From contig NC_016599.1 of assembly GCF_000236705.1 (NCBI RefSeq), positions 2,108,001 through 2,172,000 of the forward strand: DNA of 64,000 nt. The letters are read 5' to 3'. The stretch comes from Owenweeksia hongkongensis DSM 17368. GTDB lineage: Bacteria; Bacteroidota; Bacteroidia; Flavobacteriales; Schleiferiaceae. Below are positions 1 through 8,967 of the stretch, piece after piece; the stretch's first letter is position 1, and every line of letters starts with the position of its first letter. Below the pieces are notes generated by a model. It ran no database searches and was not told where the DNA came from. It was given only the letters and a program-made list of their open reading frames with translations. Made by a program: the position numbers and the translations under genes.

Positions 1-1
1 T

Positions 2-238
2 GAAACTGCAAGCGTTTATCCTAATCCAGCAACGGATAAATTCTTTGTAGAATTGAATGAGCCTACTGACTTTAATGTACAGCTTAGCACTACTACTGGT
101 CAAGTAGTAAGAGTTGCTGATTTTACTAAAACCACAAAAGCGGAAATCAACACTAACGGCCTAGCTAAAGGTGTTTATATTCTGAATATTTCTTCTGATA
201 ATGGTACTTCTTCTCAAAGAGTAACTATTGCAGATTAA
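2..238 (+). CDS. C-terminal fragment of a secreted protein with a type IX secretion (T9SS type A) sorting domain
   Basis: Only the last 78 residues lie in the window; the gene begins before base 1. The open frame starts with ETASVYPNPATDKFFVE, and the YPNP-x-x-D-x-F pattern followed by a beta-rich stretch with a GVYIL motif and a short basic end is the usual C-terminal sorting domain that sends Bacteroidota proteins through the type IX secretion system to the cell surface. The functional domain is outside the window. A hairpin terminator follows the stop, so this gene probably ends its own transcript. It may relate to the envelope cluster that begins 80 bases downstream, but that is inference. 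Confidence 0.85.
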   Translation, partial: ETASVYPNPATDKFFVELNEPTDFNVQLSTTTGQVVRVADFTKTTKAEINTNGLAKGVYILNISSDNGTSSQRVTIAD

Positions 239-265
239 TCTTTGGGTTAGTTTTTGAACCTTAAT

Positions 266-297
266 AGCCACGACCGACAGAATTGTTGGTCGTGGCT
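266..297 (+). terminator. Hairpin terminator after the T9SS-protein gene
   Basis: AGCCACGACC pairs with GGTCGTGGCT, and the stem extends inward by four more pairs (one of them G-T) around a short loop. It lies 28 bases after the stop codon. The T-rich tail is weak (TAATTATT), so termination may be incomplete. Confidence 0.6.
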
Positions 298-318
298 TAA
301 TTATTAAATACATTTTCG

Positions 319-828
319 ATGAATAAATTTATTCCTACCCTTTTCCTTAGTCTTATTTGCTCAATTGGTCTCTTAGCTCAAGAAGGGTTGCCTAGCATTC
401 AAATTAAAGACCTAATGGGTAACCAAGTGGATGCATCTACTTTGAGTAATGACGGAAAACCTATTGTTGTAAGCTTTTGGGCAACTTGGTGCAAACCATG
501 TATTCGCGAGCTAAGCACCATTAATGATGACTACATTGACTGGCAGGATGAGACTGGTGTTAAGTTAATCGCTATTTCTATCGATGATAGCCGTTTATCA
601 AGTAAGGTTCGTCCTTTTGTAACTGGCCAAGGCTGGGAATACGAGGTGTACTTAGATGAGAACTCTGAACTTAGACGTGCTTTAAATGTGAATAACATCC
701 CTCATACTTTTTTACTTAACGGAGAAGGTGAGATCGTGTGGCAACACAATGGTTACATACCCGGTGATGAGGATCATTTATATGAGCTAATCACCAAATT
801 GGTGAACGGAGAAGACATCAACGAGTAA
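319..828 (+). CDS. TlpA-family thioredoxin-like protein, exported
   Basis: Of 169 residues, the first 20 form a signal peptide ending LLA-QEG. A thioredoxin fold follows with the active-site WCKPC (Cys58, Cys61) inside VSFWATWCKPCIREL and a later NNIPHTF that supplies the cis-proline. This is the TlpA/ResA type, which works in the periplasm as a thiol-disulfide reductase, for example in cytochrome c maturation or in keeping partner cysteines reduced. The gene opens a same-strand series with the DUF6029, Omp28-like and small barrel genes, with 22, 3 and -1 base spacings. All of these contain cysteine pairs, so the neighbours may be its substrates (inference). Confidence 0.88.
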   Translation: MNKFIPTLFLSLICSIGLLAQEGLPSIQIKDLMGNQVDASTLSNDGKPIVVSFWATWCKPCIRELSTINDDYIDWQDETGVKLIAISIDDSRLSSKVRPFVTGQGWEYEVYLDENSELRRALNVNNIPHTFLLNGEGEIVWQHNGYIPGDEDHLYELITKLVNGEDINE

Positions 829-850
829 AGCACCCAAACCCGCGTATTCT

Positions 851-2560
851 GTGAAAAAATTATTAGTCGCTACGGCTATATTAGCTGGAGCATATGGTTC
901 ATTTGCCCAAAGCAAACTAGACTTAGGTCAGATTAGTGGAAACTTCCAAACTGATGCTCAATATTATTTTAGGGACTCCCTCATTGACCCAACGGGCGAG
1001 GCTTATCCGGATGAGCGCCTATTAACTACAGGTTTTTTAAACTTGACGTATACCCGCGGGAATTTTATGGCTGGTGTTCGTTATGAAAATTATCAAAATA
1101 ACCGTGTTGGTTTACCCCCCGGTTATAAAGGTGAAGGTATTACCTATCGCTACGCCCGCTACATGGGAGATAAAATAGATATTACCGTTGGTAATTTTTA
1201 TGAGCAATTTGGCTCCGGGCTTATTTTGAGAGCCTACGAGGAGCGAGGTCTGGGAATTGATAACAACCTTGATGGAGTTAGATTGAAGGTGACACCTGCT
1301 GATGGTCTTACCTATAGAGCAATTGTTGGACGCCAACGAAACTATTTTGATAAATCCAATAGCATTGTAAGAGGCTTTGATACTGACTGGAACATGAAAA
1401 ACTCACTGAAATGGGAAAGTAATATTAACCTGATTTTGGGAGCTGGTCTTGTAAGTAAGTACCAAGAATTTGACAGTCCCACTTACGAATACCCAAACAA
1501 TGTGGCTTCCGGAGCTTTACGCTTCAACCTGATTACAGGAGCATTTAATGTTTATGGTGAATATGCCTATAAGGCTAACGACCCGAGCGCAGATAACTTT
1601 GAAATTTATAAACCTGGAGAAGCCTTTTATCTAAGCGCTTCCTATGCAAAAAATAACTTCGGAGTTATTTTTAGTGCCAAACGATACGATAACTTTTCAT
1701 GGAGATCTCAGCCTAATACAGATCCTCAGCAATTACTACTTGGTTATCTGCCATCGGCCACCACATTACATACCTATACACTCCCAGCCCTGTATGCCTA
1801 CAATACAGTACTTACGGGTGAGCAAGGCTTTCAAATTGAAACCAGCTACAAGTTTCCTCGTAAAACAGCACTTGGTGGAAAATATGGAACCTACATAGGT
1901 CTTAGCGCTGCAGTAAGTAAGAGTATTGACAAAGAATATATAACTCGTGATGACGGCACTGGGGTGCAAACAATAAGTGGAACAGATGGATATAAGAGCG
2001 TGTTTGATACCAAAAACTGGGGCTTTGGTGAGTACCTATACTTCACCGACCTACACTTAGATTTCAAGAAGAAACTCAATAAAAAGTTAAAGCTAAATTT
2101 CAGCCAATACTTCTTTCACTTCAACGAAGATGCACTACGAAAAGGTGTCGCTGGTGTAGCTGATATTGGCTTTGACACAAGTGGAGGTACACCACACGCC
2201 TACAATATTCACTCAACTGTAGTAGAGCTACTTTGGAAAACCAAACCCGGTCACTCACTGCGTACAGAACTACAAGGGTTATGGACCGAAGGTGATCGAG
2301 GAGATTGGGCTTTGGCGCTTTTTGAATACTCAATTTCTCCAAAATGGTTTTTTGCTGTACAAGACGCTTGGAATTACGGAAATGCTGTAAAAGACCTTAG
2401 AGTTCACTATATTAGCGTAACAGCAGGCTACACTCTCGATAGAACACGTTTTCAATTGGGCTACGGAAGGCAACAACAAGGAGTGTTCTGCGTTGGTGGA
2501 ATATGTCGAACAGTACCAGCCTCCAATGGGTTTAGCCTAAGCATAACATCAAACTTTTAA
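851..2560 (+). CDS. DUF6029-family outer-membrane barrel protein
   Basis: This 569-residue protein has a signal peptide (cleavage after SFAQ), then aromatic-rich alternating beta strands to a terminal phenylalanine (SITSNF), typical of an outer-membrane beta-barrel. The N-terminal part (GQISGNFQTDAQYYFRD, then GNFYEQFGSGLILRAYEERGLG) resembles the Bacteroidota family known as DUF6029, whose function is unknown. A cysteine pair, Cys547 and Cys552 (FCVGGIC), lies in what should be the last loop; cysteines are rare in barrels. The start is GTG. It is followed after three bases by the Omp28-like gene, so they are surely co-transcribed. The family name is moderately certain; the barrel nature is well supported. 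Confidence 0.8.
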   Translation: MKKLLVATAILAGAYGSFAQSKLDLGQISGNFQTDAQYYFRDSLIDPTGEAYPDERLLTTGFLNLTYTRGNFMAGVRYENYQNNRVGLPPGYKGEGITYRYARYMGDKIDITVGNFYEQFGSGLILRAYEERGLGIDNNLDGVRLKVTPADGLTYRAIVGRQRNYFDKSNSIVRGFDTDWNMKNSLKWESNINLILGAGLVSKYQEFDSPTYEYPNNVASGALRFNLITGAFNVYGEYAYKANDPSADNFEIYKPGEAFYLSASYAKNNFGVIFSAKRYDNFSWRSQPNTDPQQLLLGYLPSATTLHTYTLPALYAYNTVLTGEQGFQIETSYKFPRKTALGGKYGTYIGLSAAVSKSIDKEYITRDDGTGVQTISGTDGYKSVFDTKNWGFGEYLYFTDLHLDFKKKLNKKLKLNFSQYFFHFNEDALRKGVAGVADIGFDTSGGTPHAYNIHSTVVELLWKTKPGHSLRTELQGLWTEGDRGDWALALFEYSISPKWFFAVQDAWNYGNAVKDLRVHYISVTAGYTLDRTRFQLGYGRQQQGVFCVGGICRTVPASNGFSLSITSNF

Positions 2561-2563
2561 CAG

Positions 2564-3409
2564 ATGAAAAAGGCAATTATACTTTTAGCCATGGCAGCAT
2601 TTTTTTCCAGCTGCGATAAAATTGACAATCCCATTAAGCAAACAGGAACTTCCTGTGGAGATTGTGAGGTACAACCTACCGATACATTTGTCACCAAAAA
2701 AGCTGTTTTGATTGAAGAGTTCACAGGAGTGACTTGTAATAACTGCCCAAAAGCTGCGGCAGAAGCTAAACGATTAATGGACTTGTATCCAGATCAGGTT
2801 CATCTGATCAGCATACATTCAAGCAATTTTGCAGTACCTACTACCGAATACCCAGCGGACTTCCGTACTACGGAGGGCACAGAAATTTATGATTTCACAG
2901 ACCCAATTGGAGTACCTTCAGGACTAATTGATAGATCTGATTTTGGAACCAATAGTTTCTCAAAATTCTACAATGTATGGGCCAATAAGGTTGATGATAT
3001 CTTAGCATCCACTCCTGTTGCAGCAATTGGAATAAAAGCTGTAGTAAACGCTGATGAGAGTAGTCGTACCGTTTGCCTTACACCAAAATTCAAAGCTATA
3101 GCAGATGTATCTGGTCGCGATATTTATTGGTCTGCATACCTTGTTGAAAACGACATAATGGCCGCTCAAAAAATGCCTGATGGCTCACACAATGATTCTT
3201 ATATCCATAAACATGTTTTACGAACAAGTTTTAACACAGCATTTGGTACCCCGATTGAAAATTTTGATGGCAGTCCAAATTCAGTTAGCTGTGACTCACG
3301 CCAAATAGTTGTAGACTCTGAGTGGGAATGGAGCAATTGTAATATTGTGCTTTACGTATATGATCATGACACTTACGAGGTAATTCAATCTATTGAGGTT
3401 CACCTATAA
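2564..3409 (+). CDS. Omp28-related lipoprotein with thioredoxin-like CxxC motifs
   Basis: The 281-residue protein begins with a lipoprotein signal (FFSSC, lipidated Cys17). Two CxxC pairs follow: CGDC at 31-34 and CNNC at 58-61, the latter in EEFTGVTCNNCPKAAAEAKR. That context matches the thioredoxin-like active site of the Omp28 family first described in Porphyromonas gingivalis. Family members are found at the outer membrane or secreted; their substrate is not known. The stop codon overlaps the start of the next barrel gene (TAATG), so the two are translationally linked. The pairing with a TlpA-like protein three genes upstream suggests thiol chemistry at the outer membrane (inference). Confidence 0.85.
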   Translation: MKKAIILLAMAAFFSSCDKIDNPIKQTGTSCGDCEVQPTDTFVTKKAVLIEEFTGVTCNNCPKAAAEAKRLMDLYPDQVHLISIHSSNFAVPTTEYPADFRTTEGTEIYDFTDPIGVPSGLIDRSDFGTNSFSKFYNVWANKVDDILASTPVAAIGIKAVVNADESSRTVCLTPKFKAIADVSGRDIYWSAYLVENDIMAAQKMPDGSHNDSYIHKHVLRTSFNTAFGTPIENFDGSPNSVSCDSRQIVVDSEWEWSNCNIVLYVYDHDTYEVIQSIEVHL

Positions 3410-4026
3410 TGAAGAACTTATGTTTTATCGTTATACTCCTTGGTATAAGTGGATTCACATATAGTCAAAAACTAGATGGAGGCCTGTTTGCAGGCCTTTC
3501 CACCTCTCAAGTAGACGGTGATGGCCAACAAGGTTTTAACATGAGTGGTTTTAACCTAGGCTTCTTCACACAAATCGATATTGGCAAAAAATCTAATTTA
3601 AGACTGGAGCTTGCTTTTTTGCAAAAAGGGGCTAAAGAACCAGTAAATGACAGCACAGGCTGCGGCAATTGCTTTAAGCTTAAACTTAATTACATTGAAG
3701 TTCCTATAGTTTACATCCTCAACTGGAAGGATCTGGCTTTTGAAGTTGGGCTGGGAGCCGACATTTTAGTAAGTAAAAAGGAATCTAATATCAGTGGCAA
3801 CTTTGATTCAGACGTCAATTATAAACCAATTAGTATGATGGTGTTGTTTGGTGTTACCTATAATTTTAGCGAAAATTGGGGTATTACACTACGTACCAAT
3901 CATTCTGTAACTCCAATAAGTGATGTAGTAGCTGCTGGCCAAACACCTAGTATTACAGCACTTGGTGGCTACGGTATGCGCAATGATGTGCTCACATTCG
4001 CGCTTGTTTACAAATTCAATAAGTAG
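3409..4026 (+). CDS. Small outer-membrane beta-barrel protein (porin/PorT-like family)
   Basis: This protein has 205 residues with a signal peptide cut near TYSQ, then eight or so amphipathic strands ([51 protein letters not shown]) ending LVYKFNK. This is the layout of the OMP_b-brl_2 type small barrels common in Bacteroidota. A CGNC motif at residues 85-88 is unusual for this fold and echoes the CxxC pairs in the preceding genes. Its start overlaps the Omp28-like stop. Its 3' end overlaps the convergent queG gene by 11 bases. Specific function is unknown. Confidence 0.82.
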   Translation: MKNLCFIVILLGISGFTYSQKLDGGLFAGLSTSQVDGDGQQGFNMSGFNLGFFTQIDIGKKSNLRLELAFLQKGAKEPVNDSTGCGNCFKLKLNYIEVPIVYILNWKDLAFEVGLGADILVSKKESNISGNFDSDVNYKPISMMVLFGVTYNFSENWGITLRTNHSVTPISDVVAAGQTPSITALGGYGMRNDVLTFALVYKFNK

Positions 4027-4948
4027 GTTTCAGAAAATCAATATTCTGCTTTAAGCCCGCATACTTTGCTCGTTTTACAGCCGATTTCTTAAACACCTTT
4101 CTGAAAACATCTTCAGTTATTTCTTGCCAATCCTGCTTGTTCATGTCCAACATTTCCGGATGTGGCGAAAACTCTTCAACCTTGGTTGGTTTTGAAAAAC
4201 GATTCCATGGGCAGACATCCTGGCAAATATCGCAACCGAAAGCCCAGCCTTCCATTTGGTCTTTAAATGAGGGCGAGATTTGATCTTTCAGTTCTATGGT
4301 TAGGTACGAGATACACTTGGAGCCATCCACAAGCTTAGGAGCTACAATTGCATTCGTCGGGCACGCATCTATGCACTTGGTGCAACTACCACAATGGTCC
4401 GCTACGGGTGTGTCATCTTCAAGGTCCAAATCGAGAATTAATTCACCGATAAGGTAAAACGAGCCTGTGCCTTTAGATAACAAGAGAGAATGTTTTCCCG
4501 TCCAACCGAGGCCGGAACGCTCTGCCCAAGCTCTATCCATCACCGGAGCTGAATCCGTGAAAGCTCGACCACTCACCTCTCCTATTTCTGTTTGGATAAA
4601 CTCTGTGAGCTCCTTAAGCTTTCGCTTAATTACAAAGTGATAATCTTCACCATAAGCGTATTTGGCAATCTTTGGAGCATCGGGATGCTTTTGAGTTTCT
4701 TCGGGGTAATAATTTAAGATCACAGAAACCACAGACTTTGCTCCATCCACTAACTTTCTTGGGTCAAGACGCTTGTCAATATGGTTTTCCATCCATTTCA
4801 TTTCACCCTGATAGCCGCGCTTTAGCCACTCTTCGAGTCTGGGAGCTTCCTCTTCCAAAAAGGTAGCTTTGGAGATGCCACAATCTAAAAAGCCAAGGCG
4901 CTTAGCTTCGGCTTTTATCATTTCTGAATATTTTAATTTACTAGTCAA
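4016..4948 (-). CDS. queG: Epoxyqueuosine reductase QueG
   Basis: This is the cobalamin- and iron-sulfur-dependent enzyme that performs the last step of queuosine synthesis in tRNA. The sequence shows the [10 protein letters not shown] start typical of the family, the [18 protein letters not shown] block, a first ferredoxin motif [12 protein letters not shown] near residue 185, and a second, [11 protein letters not shown], near 237. I place the start at the TTG at 4948 (310 residues, the family's usual length) because AAGGAGGG stands just before it. The longer reading from ATG at 5020 runs through ruvB. The TTG overlaps the ruvB stop by eight bases, so the two genes form an operon. queA for the preceding step is also in this window at 52216. 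Confidence 0.93.
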   Translation of the reverse strand: MTSKLKYSEMIKAEAKRLGFLDCGISKATFLEEEAPRLEEWLKRGYQGEMKWMENHIDKRLDPRKLVDGAKSVVSVILNYYPEETQKHPDAPKIAKYAYGEDYHFVIKRKLKELTEFIQTEIGEVSGRAFTDSAPVMDRAWAERSGLGWTGKHSLLLSKGTGSFYLIGELILDLDLEDDTPVADHCGSCTKCIDACPTNAIVAPKLVDGSKCISYLTIELKDQISPSFKDQMEGWAFGCDICQDVCPWNRFSKPTKVEEFSPHPEMLDMNKQDWQEITEDVFRKVFKKSAVKRAKYAGLKQNIDFLKPTY

Positions 4949-5966
4949 ACAACCCTCCTTGACGGTGCGGCATATCTCTTTGAAGATGTGTGTACGCCTT
5001 GTCAGTAACCACACGTCCACGCTGCGTTCGCATCAAAAAACCTTGTTGGATAAGGAAGGGTTCATACACTTCTTCGATGGTTCCTCCCTGCTCCCCCACG
5101 GCTGTAGCAATAGTTCCTACACCAACTGGGCCCCCTTTGAACTTGTCTATGATCGTGGTCAAAATACGGTTATCCATTTCATCCAAACCATACTCGTCCA
5201 CATTTAGCGCTTCCAAGCCAAAACGGGCAATCTCCAAGGTGATCACTCCTTCGCCCTTTACTTGCGCAAAATCACGCATTCTCCGCAACAAGGCATTTGC
5301 AATTCTTGGAGTCCCTCGGCTGCGTCTTGCAATTTCTATTGCCGCATTAGGTTCGATGGGTACATCTAAAATATCTGAAGAACGCTCAATAATGGTAGAA
5401 AGCAATTCAGTAGTGTAATACTGCAATCTACTGGTTATACCAAAGCGAGCCCTTAGAGGCGAAGTAAGTAAGCCTGAGCGTGTAGTTGCACCTATAAGCG
5501 TAAAAGGATTCAGATTAATTTGTACACTGCGCGCATTGGGTCCGGATTCGATCATGATATCAATCCTATAATCTTCCATTGCTGAATACAGATATTCCTC
5601 TACTATAGGGCTAAGTCGGTGAATTTCATCAATGAATAGAACATCACGCTCTTCAAGATTAGTTAGTAAACCTGCCAAGTCACCGGGTTTGTCTATCACT
5701 GGGCCGGAGGTGATTTTAAGATTTACATCTAACTCATTGGCCAAAATATTAGCCAAAGTAGTTTTACCCAATCCGGGAGGGCCGTGCAGAAGAACATGAT
5801 CCAGAGCTTCTTCACGCTGATTGGCTGCCTGAACAAATATCTTCAGGTTTTCCAATACCTTATCCTGTCCCGCAAAGTCATCAAAACTTATGGGGCGCAA
5901 CTTCTTTTCTATCTCTAATTCCTCGGAGGAGAAATTAGCCGAATCAGCATCCATCATCCTATCCAT
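4941..5966 (-). CDS. ruvB: Holliday junction branch-migration helicase RuvB
   Basis: RuvB is the hexameric AAA+ motor that, with RuvA, drives branch migration at Holliday junctions in recombination repair. The 341-residue protein shows Walker A GPPGLGKT at 62-69, Walker B DEIH at 113-116, the sensor [18 protein letters not shown], and the winged-helix C-terminal domain with [13 protein letters not shown]. Length is normal for the family. It lies upstream of queG on the same strand with overlapping ends. ruvA and ruvC are not nearby. A TATATTTG promoter-like element stands 18 bases before the ATG. Confidence 0.97.
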   Translation of the reverse strand: MDRMMDADSANFSSEELEIEKKLRPISFDDFAGQDKVLENLKIFVQAANQREEALDHVLLHGPPGLGKTTLANILANELDVNLKITSGPVIDKPGDLAGLLTNLEERDVLFIDEIHRLSPIVEEYLYSAMEDYRIDIMIESGPNARSVQINLNPFTLIGATTRSGLLTSPLRARFGITSRLQYYTTELLSTIIERSSDILDVPIEPNAAIEIARRSRGTPRIANALLRRMRDFAQVKGEGVITLEIARFGLEALNVDEYGLDEMDNRILTTIIDKFKGGPVGVGTIATAVGEQGGTIEEVYEPFLIQQGFLMRTQRGRVVTDKAYTHLQRDMPHRQGGLFD

Positions 5967-5983
5967 GCAATCTGCAATTTTTA

Positions 5984-5991
5984 CAAATATA
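5984..5991 (-). promoter_or_regulatory. Bacteroidota -7 element (TATATTTG) before ruvB
   Basis: On the minus strand the octamer TATATTTG fits the TAnnTTTG consensus known for Bacteroidota housekeeping promoters. It lies 18 bases before the ruvB ATG. No clear TTG -33 box is present at the expected distance, so the call rests on the -7 box alone. Confidence 0.45.
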
Positions 5992-6043
5992 GGGCGAAGA
6001 AGTACACTTAAAAATCTATCCCTCCATACCCTATTATTAAACT

Positions 6044-6075
6044 AAAAAAGGCCATCTCCAAGAGACAGCCTTTTT
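6044..6075 (-). terminator. Rho-independent terminator of the ACIII-oxidase operon
   Basis: On the minus strand AAGGCTGTCTC pairs with GAGATGGCCTT (two G-T pairs) across a three-base loop, followed by TTTTTT. It lies just after the coxA stop and ends the long act-cox transcript before ruvB. Confidence 0.8.
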
Positions 6076-6095
6076 AATATTTTCTAAATCCGATC

Positions 6096-7871
6096 CTAAT
6101 GACCTGACTCTACTTCACCTGGTTTAAGTGCAACGGTTTGTGGAACAAAATCCTCATCCATACCTGGCTTGCTATAATCGTAAGCCCAACGGTGTACTTC
6201 TGGAATTTCTCCTGGCCAGTTTCCGTGAACATGCTCCACTGGAGTAGTCCATTCCATAGTAGTAGATTTCCATGGGTTTTGAGTAGACTTCTTACCGCGA
6301 AGTGCAGAGTAAAAGAAGTTGAACAAGAACACCACCTGAGCAATACCACCAACAATTGCGAAGATTGAAATCAATACATTGATATCAGCCAAATCATCAA
6401 ACATTGGGAAAGATGTATTGGTGTAGTATCTACGTGGAAGACCTGCAAGACCCAAGAAGTGCATTGGGAAGAATACTCCATAAGCACAGACGATGGTTAC
6501 CCAGAAGTGGATATATCCAAGACCTTTGATCATTCTACGACCAAACATTTTTGGGAACCAGTGATACACACCAGCAAACATTCCGAAGATAGCTGATAGT
6601 CCCATTACAATGTGGAAGTGAGCTACCACGAAATAAGTATCGTGAACGTTAATATCCAAAGCTGAATCTCCAAGGATAAGACCTGTAAGACCACCAGTGA
6701 TAAATGTAGATACAAGACCGATTGAAAACAACATTGCTGGAGTCAATCTAAGGTTACCCTTCCAAAGGGTGGTCATGTAGTTAAATGCTTTTACAGCCGA
6801 AGGTATCGCAATCAATAGCGTAGTAAAGGTAAACACCGATCCCAGGAATGGATTCATACCTGTGATAAACATGTGGTGACCCCATACGATAAACGATAGG
6901 AATGCAATTGCAAGAATTGAACCTACCATCGCGCGGTATCCAAAGATTGGCTTACGCGAGTTGGTAGAAATTACTTCGGAAGTAATACCCAATGCAGGTA
7001 AAAGAATAATGTATACCTCAGGGTGACCCAAGAACCAGAATAAGTGCTGAAACAAGATTGGGCTACCACCTTGATTAGTCAATAGCTCACCAGCTACCAT
7101 TATATCAGAAAGGTAAAAGCTGGTACCGAAGCTACGGTCGAAAATCAATAGCAATGCCGCTGATAACAATACCGGGAAAGAAAGTACCCCAAGTATAGCC
7201 GTTACAAAGAATGCCCAAATGGTAAGTGGCAATCTAGTCATCGACATACCTTTAGTACGAAGGTTCAATACAGTTACGATATAGTTGATACCTCCCAAAA
7301 GTGAAGACACAATAAAGAGAGCCATACTTACCAACCAAAGCGTCATACCCATACCAGAACCTGGCATTGCTTGTGGCAAAGCACTAAGCGGTGGGTATAC
7401 CGTCCAACCAGCAGATGCAGGACCATTCTCTACAAAAAGAGAAATAACCATCACAATACTAGAAGCAAAGAAGAACCAGTAAGATAGCATGTTCAGGAAT
7501 CCTGAAGCCATATCTCGGGCACCAATTTGAAGCGGAATAAGTAAGTTGGAGAACGTACCACTAAGACCAGCTGTAAGTACAAAGAATACCATGATAGTAC
7601 CGTGAATAGTAACTAATGCCAGGTAAATATTTGGATCCATAATACCGTCAGTACCCCATTTACCCAAAAGGGTTTCAAGGATTGGCCATTGCTTATCAGG
7701 CCATGCCAACTGAAGACGGAACAAAAGAGACATTGTAACTCCAATAACTCCCATCACCATACCGGTAATAAGAAACTGCTTGGAGATCATTTTATGGTCT
7801 AAGCTGAAAACGTACTTACTAATGAACGTTTCCTCGTGATGATGATCGTGCTCGTGTGAATCGTGTGCCAT
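6096..7871 (-). CDS. ctaD: Cytochrome c oxidase subunit I (aa3 type)
   Basis: This is the catalytic subunit of the heme-copper oxidase, reducing O2 to water at the heme a3-CuB centre and pumping protons. The 591 residues contain the A-type signature GHPEVY near residue 280 (CuB histidine, D-channel glutamate, cross-linked tyrosine), the HH pair in VWGHHMF, and the heme ligands in HDTYFVVAHFHIVMG, with about 12 membrane segments. The first 12 residues are strikingly histidine-rich (MAHDSHEHDHHH). It is the last gene of the operon that starts with actA, 42 bases after subunit II. Subunits III and IV are not encoded here. Confidence 0.97.
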   Translation of the reverse strand: MAHDSHEHDHHHEETFISKYVFSLDHKMISKQFLITGMVMGVIGVTMSLLFRLQLAWPDKQWPILETLLGKWGTDGIMDPNIYLALVTIHGTIMVFFVLTAGLSGTFSNLLIPLQIGARDMASGFLNMLSYWFFFASSIVMVISLFVENGPASAGWTVYPPLSALPQAMPGSGMGMTLWLVSMALFIVSSLLGGINYIVTVLNLRTKGMSMTRLPLTIWAFFVTAILGVLSFPVLLSAALLLIFDRSFGTSFYLSDIMVAGELLTNQGGSPILFQHLFWFLGHPEVYIILLPALGITSEVISTNSRKPIFGYRAMVGSILAIAFLSFIVWGHHMFITGMNPFLGSVFTFTTLLIAIPSAVKAFNYMTTLWKGNLRLTPAMLFSIGLVSTFITGGLTGLILGDSALDINVHDTYFVVAHFHIVMGLSAIFGMFAGVYHWFPKMFGRRMIKGLGYIHFWVTIVCAYGVFFPMHFLGLAGLPRRYYTNTSFPMFDDLADINVLISIFAIVGGIAQVVFLFNFFYSALRGKKSTQNPWKSTTMEWTTPVEHVHGNWPGEIPEVHRWAYDYSKPGMDEDFVPQTVALKPGEVESGH

Positions 7872-7913
7872 GTCGTTCTTCTCTCTAAATATTTTCTAAA
7901 TACTATCTTAAAC

Positions 7914-8945
7914 TTAAAGTGCGTCAGCAAATGTTTTTTGCTCACTCATCCATTGCTCATACTCTTCTTGAGTTTCTACTACAATTTTCATTTGCATGTT
8001 GTAGTGGGCAGATCCACAAATTTTATTACAAAGTAGGAAGTAATCATACTCGTAAGTATCCTCGCCTTTTTCAGCACGGATCTCATTGATACGAGCTACC
8101 TTGTCAATTACTTTTTGCTCTTTGCGAATATCCACAGTGGTTACACTAGGGGTAAATTGAAACTGAGTATTCGTTCCCGGTACACAGTTCATCTGTACAC
8201 GGAAGTGAGGCAAGTAAGCCGAGTGAATCACATCCTGACTTCTAAATTTAAGTAGTACAGGTTTTCCAACTGGCAAGTGAAGTTCGCTGGTGATCACGTC
8301 ATCTAAAGAATTTACGTCATTCACATCAACTCCTAAAGAGTTAACACCTTCGATCATGCGTACATTGGCATATCCAAGAGCATTATCATCACCGGCATAA
8401 CGAGCTGTCCACTTAAACTGCTGAGCGTAAACTTCAATAACCATTGGCTCTTCAGTTTCGTTTGCAGGATTCATTACATCGCTCCAGGTAGTAAGACCAT
8501 AAATGATAAGGCAAGCAAGAACTACGGCAGGAACAATAGTCCAGATAAACTCCAGCTTATTGTTATGCTCCATATATACCGCCTTACGGTTTTTGATACC
8601 TCTAAACTTCATGGTGAAACCAAAAAGAATAGGTTGAGTGATAAAAAATACTGCGATAATAACTGCCATGGAAATCCACATCAAGTTATCGATCTCCACT
8701 CCGTGCTCTGATGCTGAAACAGGCAAAAGAACCTTATCGTATCCAATCCACATCCAGGTAAAGCCACCCACCAATAGGATTCCGAAGATTCCCATAAGGA
8801 TACCCTGAATGTTGTTGTCTTTTTCGTTTACATCATTGCTATCCTCCTTACCCTTAAGGTCTGAGGATAATTCAAATACTCTGACGATTTGTGCAAAGGC
8901 TACTAGCCCAAGAACTGCTATTACTATGATTAGAAAAGTCTCCAT
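7914..8945 (-). CDS. coxB: Cytochrome c oxidase subunit II (CuA-bearing)
   Basis: Subunit II receives electrons from cytochrome c (or directly from ACIII) at the binuclear CuA site. The 343-residue protein has an extra N-terminal membrane helix, then two helices (around residues 90-115 and 130-155) and a periplasmic cupredoxin domain. CuA ligands are visible as the histidine in DVIHSAYLPHFRVQ and the CNKICGSAHYNM block. The glutamate of the classic CxExC is a lysine here; that residue binds copper through its backbone, so the site should still form. It lies between actF and subunit I with short gaps, so it belongs to the ACIII operon. Confidence 0.95.
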   Translation of the reverse strand: METFLIIVIAVLGLVAFAQIVRVFELSSDLKGKEDSNDVNEKDNNIQGILMGIFGILLVGGFTWMWIGYDKVLLPVSASEHGVEIDNLMWISMAVIIAVFFITQPILFGFTMKFRGIKNRKAVYMEHNNKLEFIWTIVPAVVLACLIIYGLTTWSDVMNPANETEEPMVIEVYAQQFKWTARYAGDDNALGYANVRMIEGVNSLGVDVNDVNSLDDVITSELHLPVGKPVLLKFRSQDVIHSAYLPHFRVQMNCVPGTNTQFQFTPSVTTVDIRKEQKVIDKVARINEIRAEKGEDTYEYDYFLLCNKICGSAHYNMQMKIVVETQEEYEQWMSEQKTFADAL

Positions 8946-8967
8946 TTCCTTTCTTGCTCTTTATATT

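Noticed and set aside
4949-5020. Longer N-terminus for QueG
   Set aside because: The extra residues are the ruvB sequence in another frame, and a TTG with a strong ribosome-binding site gives the normal family length.
4869-5418. Plus-strand frames opposite queG and ruvB
   Set aside because: They are shadow frames of two strongly conserved minus-strand genes.
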